From Ornithodoros turicata (Eukaryota > Arthropoda > Arachnida > Ixodida > Argasidae), in the NCBI RefSeq assembly GCF_037126465.1, contig NC_088204.1, positions 74,151,807 through 74,215,806 on the forward strand: a DNA stretch of 64,000 nt, read 5' to 3'. The position numbers and the translations under genes are program-made. A model generated the notes under the pieces. The model did not search any database, was not told the origin of the DNA, and saw only the letters and a list, made by a program, of their open reading frames with translations. Shown here piece by piece: positions 33,351 through 44,236 of the stretch. Position 1 is the stretch's first letter, and each line of letters opens with the position of its first letter.

Positions 33351-34959
33351 CCACAAGCAAGTACGAAGCGAACAGTTATGTAACCGAATTAGGAATAGTG
33401 AACCTTTCTTCTTTCCATGTCTGTTAATGTCATCAACCGTCATGCAATCAGCCGTCATATATATTCTTTCTGGCCTTTTCCCCTTTTTTTGCTCACGAAG
33501 ACAAGCAAAAGAGCGGTGTGAAACACGTTGTTTGTCTTCCGACGTTCCTGTGCCGGGGAAACGCCTGAAATAAAACGCCAACGGGAAGTTTTCCAATAAA
33601 CAGCAACGCCCCTGTCGTGCGAGAGACGGATTGATCTGCCATTCACCGTGAAAATCTATGCACCGGCGGCTGACCTTCAGAGCATGGTGTGACGGCGAAA
33701 CGGTATTATGAATGCGGTATTGGAGTATGTATCGTCAGGGTGTGAATAGAAAGAGAGGAGGTAGCCGAAAGAGGAAGGAATGTGTGCCGTTTTTCTTTTT
33801 TTCTTACAGTATTTCCATTTCTACTTGAGAAATGTGTGAAATGGTAAGGGGAATATGCGTGTCGACAAAGTTGCGAGGGGCCGAACACGTCGACTCAAAC
33901 ATTCCAATATAGGGAATATTTTAAGGCCGCCGTGGCGGCACATACTGTGTTCGGCTTTTTGTTTTACCAAGTAAATATCTCGCTATACCGAAACCACTTT
34001 TTCTCCCTGTTTTTTTTAATCATCGCTGTATGCGGAATCTAGCGCTCTTCCGACCGGGATGCGTCCGTTTCGAGCCCCATTATTCGAAGTGTCGTGCAGG
34101 CAACTCCACATAGTGTGAAAGGCAAACCGGCGGAAGCTCATATTGACGCAGCTAAGCTGCTTTTTTTTTCTCTCTCTCTCTCTCTCTCTCTCACACACTC
34201 TTTGTTTCGTATAAACCAAAAGGCTCTCGTAATGCTCACTACCAAGGTTTCTTTGCTTGCTTGAATGATTTTTTATTTATTTTTATTTTTTGAAGGCTGT
34301 CTCGGCGTTTCTGAGCGCTTCCGAGTCTGTTACTGTTCTCTTCTTTCTCCGAGAACTTCAGAGAGTCACTGTTATTGCGATCGCTTCCGCTTTGATCGCA
34401 TCCTATCGAATTCATCAAATCGTTGACTTCGTTATAAAGATGGCTTCCTGCATGTTCGCACCAGCTACATAAAACCTACATGTAATAGCCACGTAACTGT
34501 AACGTTACGTGCAGGGCTGTGATAGTAATAGTAATAGTGGCACAACAGCGCTTGCCTGAGCTTACCGGTTAATTTTAACATTGGTATTTGTCGGTGTTAC
34601 TGGTGTGTGCAACATCTGCGAAAGCAAATTGTTGCCAATACGCGAAGCCGTCTTCTTTTTCAGCTCGTTAGGTTAGCCGTTACAGTGTGTCTCCATCCGG
34701 AAGCTAACATTGCGGTGAGCGATGGTTGCGTCCTAATAATATGCATCTTCCATCATGGCGGTTCCCTCGCTGAGACAGTGATCTAACGCAGGCTCTGGCC
34801 TATAGCCAGTGTACATTAGTTCCAAGGCCTTTCCGTCATTCGTTGATTTTTCGAAACGTGGCTCCGTACCCCACGGTTTTGCGCATATCGAGTCTTCCGT
34901 AGGTTCCGTATACCAGGTTTCTCCATTCGTCTACACTCGAAATCGGAGTGTGTGCGTTC
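33351..34959. other. Unassigned intergenic sequence
   Basis: Only a (tc)n tract at 34168-34191 stands out. No exon or element recognised. Confidence 0.3.
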
Positions 34960-35227
34960 GAATCCAACTGCTGGTACCTTCTCATCAATCTGTCAGTGTT
35001 CAGTGGAAGTGCTCCCCGTATCGGCTGTGCTGTCTGAGGTTTTCCCTGGGTTTTCCGGCAGATTTTCCGGACGAATGTCGGTACAGTTACTCCTGAAGTC
35101 GGCCCAGGACGCCTACTAACCCCTCTGCTCCCCATTCCTTCCTGCCGTCTTCTCTCCATCTGTCCACGTCTGTACGCCGCTAACAGCTACAGTTGCTTCG
35201 CGTCGCTAAGACGGAATTAAAAAAAAA
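34960..35227 (+). repeat. SINE type I, with a disrupted head
   Basis: B-box-like gcgttcgaatccaac at 34967, then about 50 bp of unrelated sequence, then a clean central domain (ggctgtgctgtctgaggttt, cctgaagtcggcccaggacg), the pyrimidine block, tacgccgctaacagctacag and an A run at 35219-35227. Confidence 0.8.
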
Positions 35228-35441
35228 GTTCGGCACAGGGCGTAATGAGGCGTAAGTGCTGTGTCTTTTTCATGTTTCCTTGCCTCAGTTACTACCGCGT
35301 TCACAGTTCTCCGTGAAGTCGGCCTAGGGTAAATGAACACCGCGTTACAACTCACTGCCACATCTTATTAAGCAGAGTAACTCCACGACAGAACTTGAGG
35401 ACTAACAACAGCTAATTCTTGCTGGGGCTGAGGCGTAGTTA

Positions 35442-35679
35442 CACTCCTAAAAAATGAACGTCACCACATAGCACGCTCCTAGCCGACCGTCATCCCAAAT
35501 GACAACGTTCTCGTCCCTGATTTGTTGAAAACGGGAGGGGGAGCCCTTTTCGTGTCATTATGCATGGCATAGAATAGACTCCGCCTCCCGTTTTCAACGA
35601 ATCAGGGGCGAGAACGTTGTCATTCGGTATGTTGGTTGGCTAGGAGCGTGCTATGTGGTGAAGTTCATTTTTAAGAGTG
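35442..35679. mobile_element. Foldback MITE family B, copy 3 (best preserved)
   Basis: 238 bp with TA on both sides (35440-35441 and 35680-35681). Tips cactcctaaaaaatgaacg and the inverted gttcatttttaagagtg. Arms pair through cacgctcctagccgaccgtc, tctcgtccctgatttgttga and the cgttttcaacgaatcagggg complement. The small size, long arms and TA target suggest a Tc1/mariner-mobilised MITE. Confidence 0.85.
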
Positions 35680-35681
35680 TA

Positions 35682-37134
35682 CGTAGACAGCTAACAGTAG
35701 CTGGTGGGAGGGTGCAAGAATACTATCTCCCTCTGTGTACATAGAGGGAGCTAGTACACAGGCACATTAGGTGGTAGCTGCTCAGCGCGACGTCTGGTGC
35801 TCAGCAACGAAACTTTCGCAAGTCACACAAAATAACAATACCGGAACAGAAAGGGCCCCTCACATGCTTCAAGTAGAGGACACGCAGGCAGACAAAACAT
35901 CAACGGCCGACGACGTCGTCCGCATTCAAATTTCCCACCGTCGTCACATTAGTGAGACAATGCGTGCAACAGGTGCTGCACTCTAGTGCATTGTATGCTT
36001 TTCGCGGTGTGAATGTCAGCGCTTGCGGTGAGCGCGGCTACGGCTTTGTTTCACCACATTGGTGGTGTTCTCGCCTTTCTCTTTTTTTGTTCGGACGCGT
36101 TTTATTACAGTGTGCGTGGAAGTTTATTGAAAGCCGAAACATTAAAGTTTGTTGAAAACATTGTTGCCGATGCCGCTTAAACCACTTTAAGTGACGTGTC
36201 AAGTTTTTGCCTCCGTAAAACATCTGGGAAAGGAGCATGCACAATGAATGGAAAATTCGTATTGAGAGAGTGAAAGAGAGAGAGAGAGAGAGAAAGGTGG
36301 TGACCTGATTGGATATCAATTCAACTCATTCCAGTAGGAATAGCTGTACTGAATCCGAAAACAATTGCGTTCTGAGGTTCCTTCCACGGGAACTCCTTCT
36401 TTCTCATTTTACACGAACTTACTAATTTTCTTCTTGAACTCAGGGTGCACTTCTTTTTGCAGTGACGTCATAGCTGCTTCTGGGAATCCGCAAAAACGAC
36501 ACACAACATTTTCGTCCCCCCACGCGTCCATTGAGTTAAGTCCCAGAATTCACGGTTGCCCGTCTTCAGCCTTTTCGCCTTTTGTGCGGTTGAGCAGAAC
36601 ATCGTCTGCTTCCCAAACCCGACGGTTACTCGGCTTCTGGTTGTCAGACTGCTTTAGCGTTCTTCCCAAATGAATAGGAAGAAGAAAGACGCTTTGTCCG
36701 GCTTCGCGAATGTAGAAGGACGAATTAGTGTTGGTTGCTCGTCTCTGAATGAGAAGTGGTCGCAGATAACGGCAAGCATTCTGATTTAAGCTGACTGGAG
36801 ACGTTTGAATGATGGTTGGTCTAACGGCTATTTCGGGATGAGGCACGTGCGACAGGGAGAGAGAGATGGTCAACGGAAGAAAAAGAAAGGGTGATCTTCC
36901 TTCTTCTCTTCTTCATCCGTTATGCCCCAGAGGAAAGAAGAGAACTAAAGCGTAAAGAGGAAAGACTACTCGAGTAGAGTAAAAAGCGTGGGATAAGTGA
37001 GGTACGGAAGGGGGGCGAGTTTGATCTCATCTGTGTCACGTTACCTGGAAAGGCCAATGAGAAGGCGTTCAAGGCGCCACTTTTCGGGACCACCTTGTCA
37101 AGCTACAGGCACATCTATCCTGCAGTGTTCAATA
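35682..37134. other. Unassigned intergenic sequence
   Basis: A (ga)n tract at 36273-36293. No repeat ends or exons recognised. Confidence 0.3.
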
Positions 37135-37308
37135 CAGTGAACCCTCGTTAATATGACCCCCGATAATCTGACATACGCGGTTTACGACCATACTCCTGGG
37201 GAACAATGCAGTGAAACCTCTGCAAGTCCCCCCCTTTTAATATGACAATTCCGCATTATGACCAAAGTTCTCGGGAACGACCACGGTCATAATAACTAGA
37301 GTTCACTG
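37135..37308. mobile_element. Small pogo/Tigger-like MITE
   Basis: 174 bp with ends cagtgaaccctcgttaatat and the inverted gttcactg preceded by ggtcataataactaga. TA precedes the left end; the right side reads gata, so the duplication is not exact. An internal cagtgaaacctctgcaa resembles a second left end. Confidence 0.6.
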
Positions 37309-37342
37309 GATACCCTTCAAACTAGTGCGAGCGAAAAATGAG

Positions 37343-37619
37343 TTTTTTTTTTTATGTCCCGTGTTAGCACCTCAAAGCAACTGTGGCTATGAGCGGCGCA
37401 TAGACGTGGACAGATGGAGAGAGGACAGCAGGAAGGAGTGGGGGTACAGGGTGTTAGTATGCGCCTTGGGCCGACTTCAGGGGGAACTGGGCCGACATCC
37501 GTCTAGAAAGTCCGCCAGAAAACGCAGGAAAAACCTCAGACTGCACAACCCGCGTCACCTCCCAGTCTCGGCGTGGAAAGCGACCACCATCCTAACCACT
37601 ATATGCCACGGGAGCTGGT
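37343..37619 (-). repeat. SINE type I, full length
   Basis: Read on the minus strand: head accagctcccgtggcatata, then a rearranged B-box region, central domain (tgggccgacttcaggggg inverted), tgctgtcctctctccatctg and gctaacacgggacat, then an A run. The B box itself is damaged: the usual ttcgaatcc is missing between the head and central domain. Confidence 0.85.
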
Positions 37620-37689
37620 AATATCCGAATTGAAACACCAGAAAAAAAAACACTAGTGACGTCATGTCGTTGGCCCTCAACTTTAGCGT

Positions 37690-37960
37690 CACTGTTCGGT
37701 GTAATTAGAGTCACTACATAGGGAGTAGAGTAGCGACACTGAGCCACGCCATCTTGGGTCCGGCGCTGCTGCGTCGCCTAGCAACGGGACGCCACGTACC
37801 CTCTCCCTTCTCCGCCGGAGGACAGCGCGCAGTTTGAACCAGTTCGCAACCGGTTGTGAATGAAGGGGGCTCAACATGGACGGCGCGTTCTTGGAAGGAG
37901 AAACCACGTGACACGATCGGCCCAATCGCGGACACCGAACGGCGGCTCAGGCGCGGAAAA
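37690..37960. promoter_or_regulatory. Possible promoter-like cluster (YY1- and X-box-like motifs)
   Basis: cgccatcttggg at 37748-37759 fits the YY1 consensus, and gtcgcctagcaac at 37773-37785 fits the RFX X-box GTNRCC-N-RGYAAC with a one-base spacer. The surrounding 200 bp are G/C-rich, with a ccaat at 37920. No gene is seen on either side in this window, so function is speculative. Confidence 0.25.
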
Positions 37961-38002
37961 GAAACGCGAGACTCTCTACCCCTATTTAGTGACTCCTTTG
38001 TC

Positions 38003-38009
<7 letters not shown>

Positions 38010-38041
<32 letters not shown>

Positions 38042-38042
38042 T
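38010..38042. repeat. (TC)n microsatellite
   Basis: A tctctctctc tract ending in ctttctcttt, next to a LINE 3'-end fragment. Confidence 0.9.
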
Positions 38043-38082
38043 GGTTTCGTTTTTGTGCTCGCCACCTCAAAGCCAACAACAA

Positions 38083-38135
38083 CAACTTTATTTTAACGTG
38101 ATGAGTGGGGAGTTTCATCGCCAGGGGCGATAACC
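38083..38135 (-). repeat. Short LINE 3'-end fragment
   Basis: Inverted copy of the block at 15660-15732. On the minus strand it reads tatcgcccctggcgatgaaa, ctccccactcatc, aaaataaagttgttgttg, ending with an aataaa signal and a (gtt)n tail. Confidence 0.55.
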
Positions 38136-38417
38136 GCAAAGACACCCTTCAATGTCTCCCTTGAAAGAACAATGTTTTCACACGGTTACAAAAGTTGCGA
38201 GCATTACAACCCACATACAACAAAAAATAGAAAGCGAAAGCGCTGAAAGAAATATAAAGAATAAGGCTTCTACGAACGGGTATGGTGGAGAAATTCATTA
38301 CATTAGCTAGTAGAAATGTATCTGTGTGACTGATATATAATACAGGTGTAGTGGGTTCTACTTTCCTCGGTGCCACCTTCTCCTTTTCATCCATCCTGAA
38401 TCAAAAGGGGAGGGGGT

Positions 38418-38776
38418 TCATTGTAAAGGAACACGAGTAAAGTTGGCCGTAGACGAGCGCGACATAGAAGCGCAGCTGGTAGAGTATCGATTCTTCCCTC
38501 CGCGATGTTCATCCACGCTGAAGTTATGGCAGGTCGATGGATCGCAAGAAAGCCTTAGTTCTGACAGCAGCCTTAGAAAGAGCCGAGTGCTATCGGCACG
38601 GACGCGGTGTATGATCAGTTGGCAGGCGGAGGACTTAAGGGGAACGCCACTAATCGGTTCAGTACTGGGGGGGGCCAGTCTTGCCACAGCGTCAGCGCGG
38701 TCATTTCCATGTGGACATCTGCGGTCCAGGGACATGAGTTGGTGGTGATGACATAAGTTGGTGGTTTTGTAAATGG
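38418..38776 (-). pseudogene. LINE RNase H fragment
   Basis: The minus-strand frame includes CPHGNDRADAVARLAPPSTE, the conserved GNxxAD motif near the end of the RNase H domain of I-like LINEs, where the Asp is the last catalytic carboxylate. ISGVPLKSSACQLIIHRVRA follows as expected after this motif. The earlier RNase H blocks should lie at higher coordinates but are replaced by the hAT-type element at 38777. Confidence 0.65.
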
Positions 38777-39411
38777 CAGTGATGGCCACTAACTACTTCT
38801 ACAGTAGTTTAACTATAACTACTAACTACTTTGCGATTGAGTAGTTTAACTAGTAGTTCAACTACTTTTCAGGGGAGTAGTTAAAACTACTTCTTTAACT
38901 ACTGCAATGTAGTTTAACTACATCTATAACTACTTAACGTTGTCCATCAACACCAATCCATTGTAGTGTTCTTGGGCACCTAAATATGAATCACAAGCAA
39001 TGATAAACTTTGGCTCAAGCCATTGCAACGATCGTCAAATACAAAGCTTGCGGCGATTTTCTTTCTGTGCCTACGCGATAAACTAAGTTGCAGAATTATT
39101 TCACAGCAAATGAGGCTTCACTAGACAAGCATTAAAAGTGAAGATTTAGTACACATGCACGAGACAATTGCTCTGCGCCTCCGTTCTCATCAAACCAGTA
39201 GCACATAGTAAAAGTCGGAAGCACAATCGTGCTGTAAAGCTTGCGGCAAAATCGGAAGTAGTTGGCGTCTTCAGTAACCTAACTACTGTAGTTAACTACT
39301 TAAAATAGTAGTTTGACTAGTAGTTGCCACTACATTTCTGCAAGTAGTTGATAACTACTTTTCAACTACAATCAGGTAGTTTAACTAGTAGTTAACTACT
39401 GGCCATCACTG
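38777..39411 (-). mobile_element. hAT-type element family F, copy 2
   Basis: 635 bp, reverse complement of the copy at 28250-28899, with exact 8-bp duplications gtaaatgg (38769-38776 and 39412-39419). Ends cagtgatggcca and ctggccatcactg. Subterminal tagtttaactact-type repeats are retained on both sides; the centre carries gcttgtgattcatattt on the minus strand, as in copy 1. Confidence 0.9.
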
Positions 39412-39426
39412 GTAAATGGTCTATTA

Positions 39427-39634
39427 GACCATTTGCAAAAGTTGCAGGGAGCAGCGCGCGCCCTGGGAGGGCATGCCGGGAAATGCTGTGCAAACCGACA
39501 GCGACGGTGCATACGCCAGTACGACGACGACGACGACGATCGGAGACGATGGCAAATCGCTGTCGTTTTGCTCAGCATTTCCCAGCACGCCCTGCCAGGA
39601 CGGGCGCTCCTCCCTGGAACTTTTTCAAATGGTC
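39427..39634. mobile_element. TA-flanked foldback element
   Basis: 208 bp. The left arm gaccatttgcaaaagttgca, gggcatgccgggaaatgctg, accgacagcgac pairs with the right arm cgctgtcgttttgctcagca, cagcacgccctgccagga, actttttcaaatggtc. TA flanks both ends (39425-39426 and 39635-39636). The loop is an acg/acc-type triplet run near 39520-39545. It lies only 7 bp beyond the target duplication of the adjacent hAT-type element. Confidence 0.75.
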
Positions 39635-39636
39635 TA

Positions 39637-41063
39637 TAAAACGGTTATCGCCTCCAACGCTGATTTACTGTCCATCAGGGCGGTCCAAGCTCTTTGTGAC
39701 GCCGAACAGATGTGTCTCAAAGCTGTTAATATAGCGAAGACCCCGGCTTCCGTAGATGACATTTTGTATAGGGGAGTCAGAATCCTTGTTCAGTTCCATC
39801 ACGAGTTCGTTCCACGAAACGTCACCCACACGAACGGCCCAGCGCAACGTCACACACCATTCAAGGTCACCGTTTATTTTATTTTACCATTTTAATTTTC
39901 CTTCAAATCAATCAAGCAATGAAACAAACCAAAATGCAGAGCTGCTGATTGGTATTTGCTGATGCACAGAGCACTAAAGGGATCAACGAACATTCATTCT
40001 GAGCATGACTACACAACATATAACACTGAATTAAGCGTGCACCTGCTGCAGCTTATCCAGCCATAGGAGCGTGACCTTTGAATAGGGACGCAGTTACAGC
40101 TAGCTTGTAGCGAACAATAGTCGAGCTACAATTGCTATTGAAATGCAGTAAGTTAGAGTTACTTTTCCGACGTTAAAACAGAATTTAGTTGCGTTGCAGT
40201 ACCTTTGAAGTAAAATATCTGAGAGCACTCAACCCTCAAAGACCTTAGTTTGCATTTTAGCACGAGTGCTGTCCAACAACAATTACATCGCATACTCGTT
40301 ACACCTAAGCCGTTGTGTACTTTCGCAGATATCGTTAGAATGCTTCCATCTCTTGAGTCAGGACCCATATCCCTTTACCAGACGTCTAACACGAGGAATG
40401 TCCTTATCCAATTCCACAAGCATCATCTTCATAACGAGAAAGTATTTCAGATCATATAAACATATGACAAGCCCACTGCGCTACCCCATGTAATTTAGTG
40501 GCAGTTACATTCACCAGTTACTTTCAACAAAAATGGTAACTTACAACAGTTACTTCACCAGAAAAGTTAATGTAACTACCCGAAGAGAGCACTTTGCCTC
40601 ATCCCATTCCTCATTCCCACAACGAGCAGCCACGTCCTGATCCTGGGCCCGGATATCCCAAGGAAACCCCACACTTGTAGGAATATTCGCCCCCTTCGAG
40701 CCCAAGCTGTCCAGTGATGATCCGTTGGGGATTGGAAACGGACACAGCTGTGCCAGACATAATGCTCGTCACCGTTACGTACGTGTTGCCATGATCGTTG
40801 CAGTGATCGAAGCGACACGGGACGGTATATATGTCGATACCGAATCCTGTTGTGTATGTACGCGCCCGTGCGTACCTTTCTCATTTGCAAATGTTACGAA
40901 ACTTTTGCCTCCTATAGCTACTGAAAAAAATAAAATACAAAATAGACATCTGGTTACAGTTACAAGACGCCTGTCACCACCCAGCGCGCTGCTTTAATCC
41001 AAGTACAGGATGTTCTAGTTGAACTTTTGATAGGGCACTTTTCCGTATGTGAGGGTCAGTCAG
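39637..41063. other. Unassigned intergenic sequence
   Basis: Between 40080 and 40560 several agttac/gttactt motifs recur, as in the ends of some hAT elements, but I could not define an element. Frames at 39640-39890 on both strands are short and have no recognised domain. Confidence 0.3.
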
Positions 41064-41328
41064 TAGAGAGTTTTAGTACAACATACGCTATCGCCTTTGC
41101 GTACGTAGGGGACAGCGTTGGTTGTTCTGCGCACGCGCTAAACGGAAAGAGAGCTTCGCGCATTGCGCAGAGCCACCACGCTCTCGCTTTTGCGTAAACG
41201 GAAGGGATAGCGTAGTGGCTCTGCGCAATGCGCAAGGGTTCTACTTATGCTCTGCGCGTGCGCAGAACCGCCAACGCTACCCCTTACGGAAGCAAAGGCG
41301 ATAGTTTACGGCATACCAAAACTTACTA
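41064..41328. mobile_element. Foldback MITE family H, copy 3 (expanded centre)
   Basis: Tips tagagagttttagtaca and an eroded inverted accaaaacttacta. Arms tacgctatcgcctttgcgta and gcaaaggcgatagtttacg. The centre is larger than in other copies and contains its own inverted repeat: gcgcattgcgcagagccac pairs with gtggctctgcgcaatgcgc. Confidence 0.75.
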
Positions 41329-42239
41329 ATAACGTAGCAACGCAGCAGGTGTTGAAATTCGCACGAGTCCTTATGCTAGCTCAACGCTGAGACGCATCAT
41401 TCTTGCTCATGTTTGTACCCTTGTCTTCACCTTGTTTTCTTCATAATTTATGTACATCCCTCTTGTGGAGGCGCCACAGGACTGCAGGTGCTACCACATA
41501 TTTTATTTATTTTAATTTTTTGTCTCGTTCCGTAACTAGGTGCCCCATATAAGGCGGGAATATGTGGGATTTCGCGTTGGGGAGGTATAATATATGGACG
41601 CGCTTTGTTTACGCAGTATAGGTGGCGCCTTTGCGAAAGATCATTTTTCATGAAAAGCCACATTTTGCCAAGGTCTCACTGGCCTGTGGAAGGTGACTTA
41701 CGGAAACTGTCTTGACAGCGTCGCACCTGTTTAGTGGTTTGGAGAAAGAGTTCAGGTTTAACGAGAAGCTCGAATGCTAAAGAATGTACATTACAGCTCC
41801 TTCTCTCTCTTCCTGTCTCTCTCTTGTTTTCTTTGTGTGTTTTTTAGAAGGTTTTGTTATTTACGGTTTTTAGCATTCGGAAGTATTTGTTAGAGCATTA
41901 GCTTCCCATATATATATTACCAATCTTTGTGGCAACGGTTGATATACTGCTTTCGCCCCTAAATCCACTCAAAAACACATTAAAGGAGCAGCGAAAGCAT
42001 CCTTCATCTGTTCCTTTTTCTCTTTTTTTGCTTCATCGGATTTTACAGCTGGTATTTTGGGGAAGGGGGATGTTGCAAGGTTTTGGGGGGACGGGAGGGT
42101 GATCATAGTGGATAACTGGCTGGAAGGCTTTGGAGACAGGGGATGATTGGTTAATTGATTGAGTGGTTGATTTATTGAAAAATGAAAAATATGGAGATGT
42201 GGGGGAGACAAGGGGGAGGGGGTTCGTAGGCGTCCTAGG
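41329..42239. other. Unassigned intergenic sequence
   Basis: No recognised element. Short (tc) tracts near 41802-41826. Confidence 0.3.
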
Positions 42240-42400
42240 CAAAGTTCGATACTAACTGTGGAATGACAATGCGCCTGGAAGGCCTATACCGGAAAGCACA
42301 GGGTGGACATGCTGTCGTGGGATTTGAACCCACGACCTCCCGGTATTCAACACGACGTCTTGTGTCGTCATATCGGGGCGCGTCATGCCCACGTGATCTC
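42240..42400 (-). repeat. tRNA-like SINE, different family
   Basis: On the minus strand a T-arm/B-box block gtcgtgggttcaaatcccac is preceded by tgttgaataccgggag and followed by a non-tRNA body (catgtccaccctgtgcttt, ggtataggccttccaggcgc). The arm has a perfect 7-bp stem. The 5' acceptor half is not convincing, so a SINE is more likely than a functional tRNA. Confidence 0.5.
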
Positions 42401-43187
42401 ATCCCTGCGACCCTCACATAGGAAAGGGAAAAGCAATCACTCACATTCTTTGGACGGACGTGAGAGGAAAAAAAAAAAAGAATACGATTACACAAATACA
42501 CAAGTAATGCCTTGTTCTGTTTGCCGTACTCTAAGCCAGTTGGCGTTTCACAGGTTTCAGGAGTTCGTTAACCCTTTCTCGAAGCAGCAGGGAAACTGAA
42601 AGGTCTTATTCCTTTCGATTGTTTTGCAAGAAGCCAAAATGCAATTCATTCACCTTTCTTTGAACTGCGTGCGTCAGTCAATTGGTTTCCACAATACAGA
42701 GTTGCGCGAAACTTACTTTTTGTCTGCAGACAGCGCATATCTCGAGCGTAAAAAGACTTACGACATACTCGATCGCTGTTAACATGGAATCACAATGGGC
42801 CATACATGCGCATTCTTCGTAGAAATTCAATCCTCGGCCCACACGTGGTCAGGTCAGGTTGTTTTCAGTGCAGCTGGAAGCAGAGGGCGATACACTCAGT
42901 CCTGTTATTTCTGTGGCCATTGTCAATGCCTTTGAGCGACTGCTTCAATTTCGGATCATCGTCCTTTCGTCGTTTGGAAGACGGCCAGGGAATTGTTCAA
43001 GGCTTCCAGACTTCATTGCTCTGTGTATCTCCGTTTTTTTTTTTTTTTTTTTTGCTTTCTTCATCTCTCAACCTTTTCACTGTAAAGCCGTTGCAGTCTT
43101 TGATTCGCTGGATCTTATAGTATGCCCGCTTATGCTTACAGTATGAAGCCCACGTGCAGTAGGATTCTAGCGCGCTGTGCCCAACGT
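42401..43187. other. Unassigned intergenic sequence
   Basis: A and T runs at 42466-42479 and 43034-43053. No element recognised. Confidence 0.3.
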
Positions 43188-43405
43188 AGTGGTGGTGGAG
43201 GAACCGCTTGACATAGTGGGCCACACTCACGCGGGCAGCGTCACGACTATCACAGGGGATATCGCGCGTCCTGGGCAGACTTCACTGGGAACCGTGCCGT
43301 CATTTGTCTCGAGGAAACTCCAGGGAAAACACCCCGACAGCACAGTCTGCGCAGGCATTCGAACCCGGGTCACTTACCATTCTCGGATTGCCCAACAATG
43401 ATGCC
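43188..43405 (-). repeat. SINE type II, diverged
   Basis: Starts with a short (gtg)n run (tail on the minus strand), then gcagcgtcacgactatca (the type II 3' part inverted), cgcgcgtcctgggcagactt, caccccgacagcacagtctg and the inverted B box ggcattcgaacccggg. The head is eroded. Confidence 0.65.
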
Positions 43406-43539
43406 AATCAACCGATGAAGACATTTCCCTGGGAATGGATGTCTCCCGACGTTGGCCTCAATGGAAATGAAAAAGTGGGCAAACTAAACTAACTATCTGA
43501 AGCGCACCTCGGCAATAGCTCCATATTGCATGCCCCGCG

Positions 43540-43965
43540 AGTCAGCGACAATCATTTTGTTCTTGGGGTGATGGTACAAGCACAGCAACCTGGGATCAGG
43601 GAAATCCTGCAGAGTCATCGACTAGATCTCCCGTTGAAAGGACCTTCCCGGAATATACAAGCTCTGCTCGTTAGGCTGCGAACAGGATGTGCTCTCACTA
43701 AATTACGGTTATACAGGATTTGTGAAGGGAGGTGCTTCAGGACGAGAGAAAGACAAGATCGGGACAAGGCTTGTCCCTCTGGATAACGCAAACTGCAAAC
43801 ACTGTCAGCAAACAGAAACTATCGAATGCATCCAGATTTATTGTCGTGCATATACTAAGGTGTGGTGGGAAAGATACGTTTGGCACTGCAGGAATTGTAC
43901 GCAAGATGATGTCCTACATCCCAGAGGCCTCTTTCACTGAAATATACAAAAAAAAAAAAAAAAAA
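43540..43965 (+). pseudogene. LINE 3' end: C-terminal domain with poly-A
   Basis: One frame gives RNIQALLVRLRTGCALTKLR and LYRICEG; after a frameshift near 43735 the neighbouring frame gives REKDKIGTRLVPLDNANC, then CKHCQQTETIECIQIYCRAY. This is the C-terminal knuckle of I-like LINE proteins, C-x2-C-x4-T-I-E-x-I-x3-C, but the expected His is Cys. The element ends in an A run (43948-43965). It is truncated before the RNase H domain. Confidence 0.7.
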
Positions 43966-44157
43966 CTCGCAGCTCAGTCTGCTTCCTCCGGAAAACGGGA
44001 CTTGCCCAAAGGACTGTTAGCCAGAGCACACTTGCTCACGAAACTTCGTCACAATCCTTGCAGTGACCCTGCCTACAACTTAACTTTCGAGCGTCATTAT
44101 TTTAACATCTTAATATATCATCCCATCTCATCCTGGCTACAGTCGTGATGCTGCCCG

Positions 44158-44236
44158 AATGAGTAAGGCCAACAGCAGGAAGTCAGGGGAGGATCAGCCC
44201 CTCCCCCTGACTTCCTACTGTTGCCCCTACTCAGGA
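44158..44236. repeat. Imperfect hairpin, 29-bp arms
   Basis: Arm gagtaaggccaacagcagga, agtcagggg (44161-44189) pairs with cccctgacttcctactgttg, cccctactc (44204-44232), three mismatches, 14-base loop. No target duplication is evident. It may be a miniature foldback or a transcribed hairpin. Confidence 0.75.

Noticed and set aside
42290..42345. Functional tRNA on the minus strand
   Set aside because: Only the T arm is convincing; the rest continues into a non-tRNA body.
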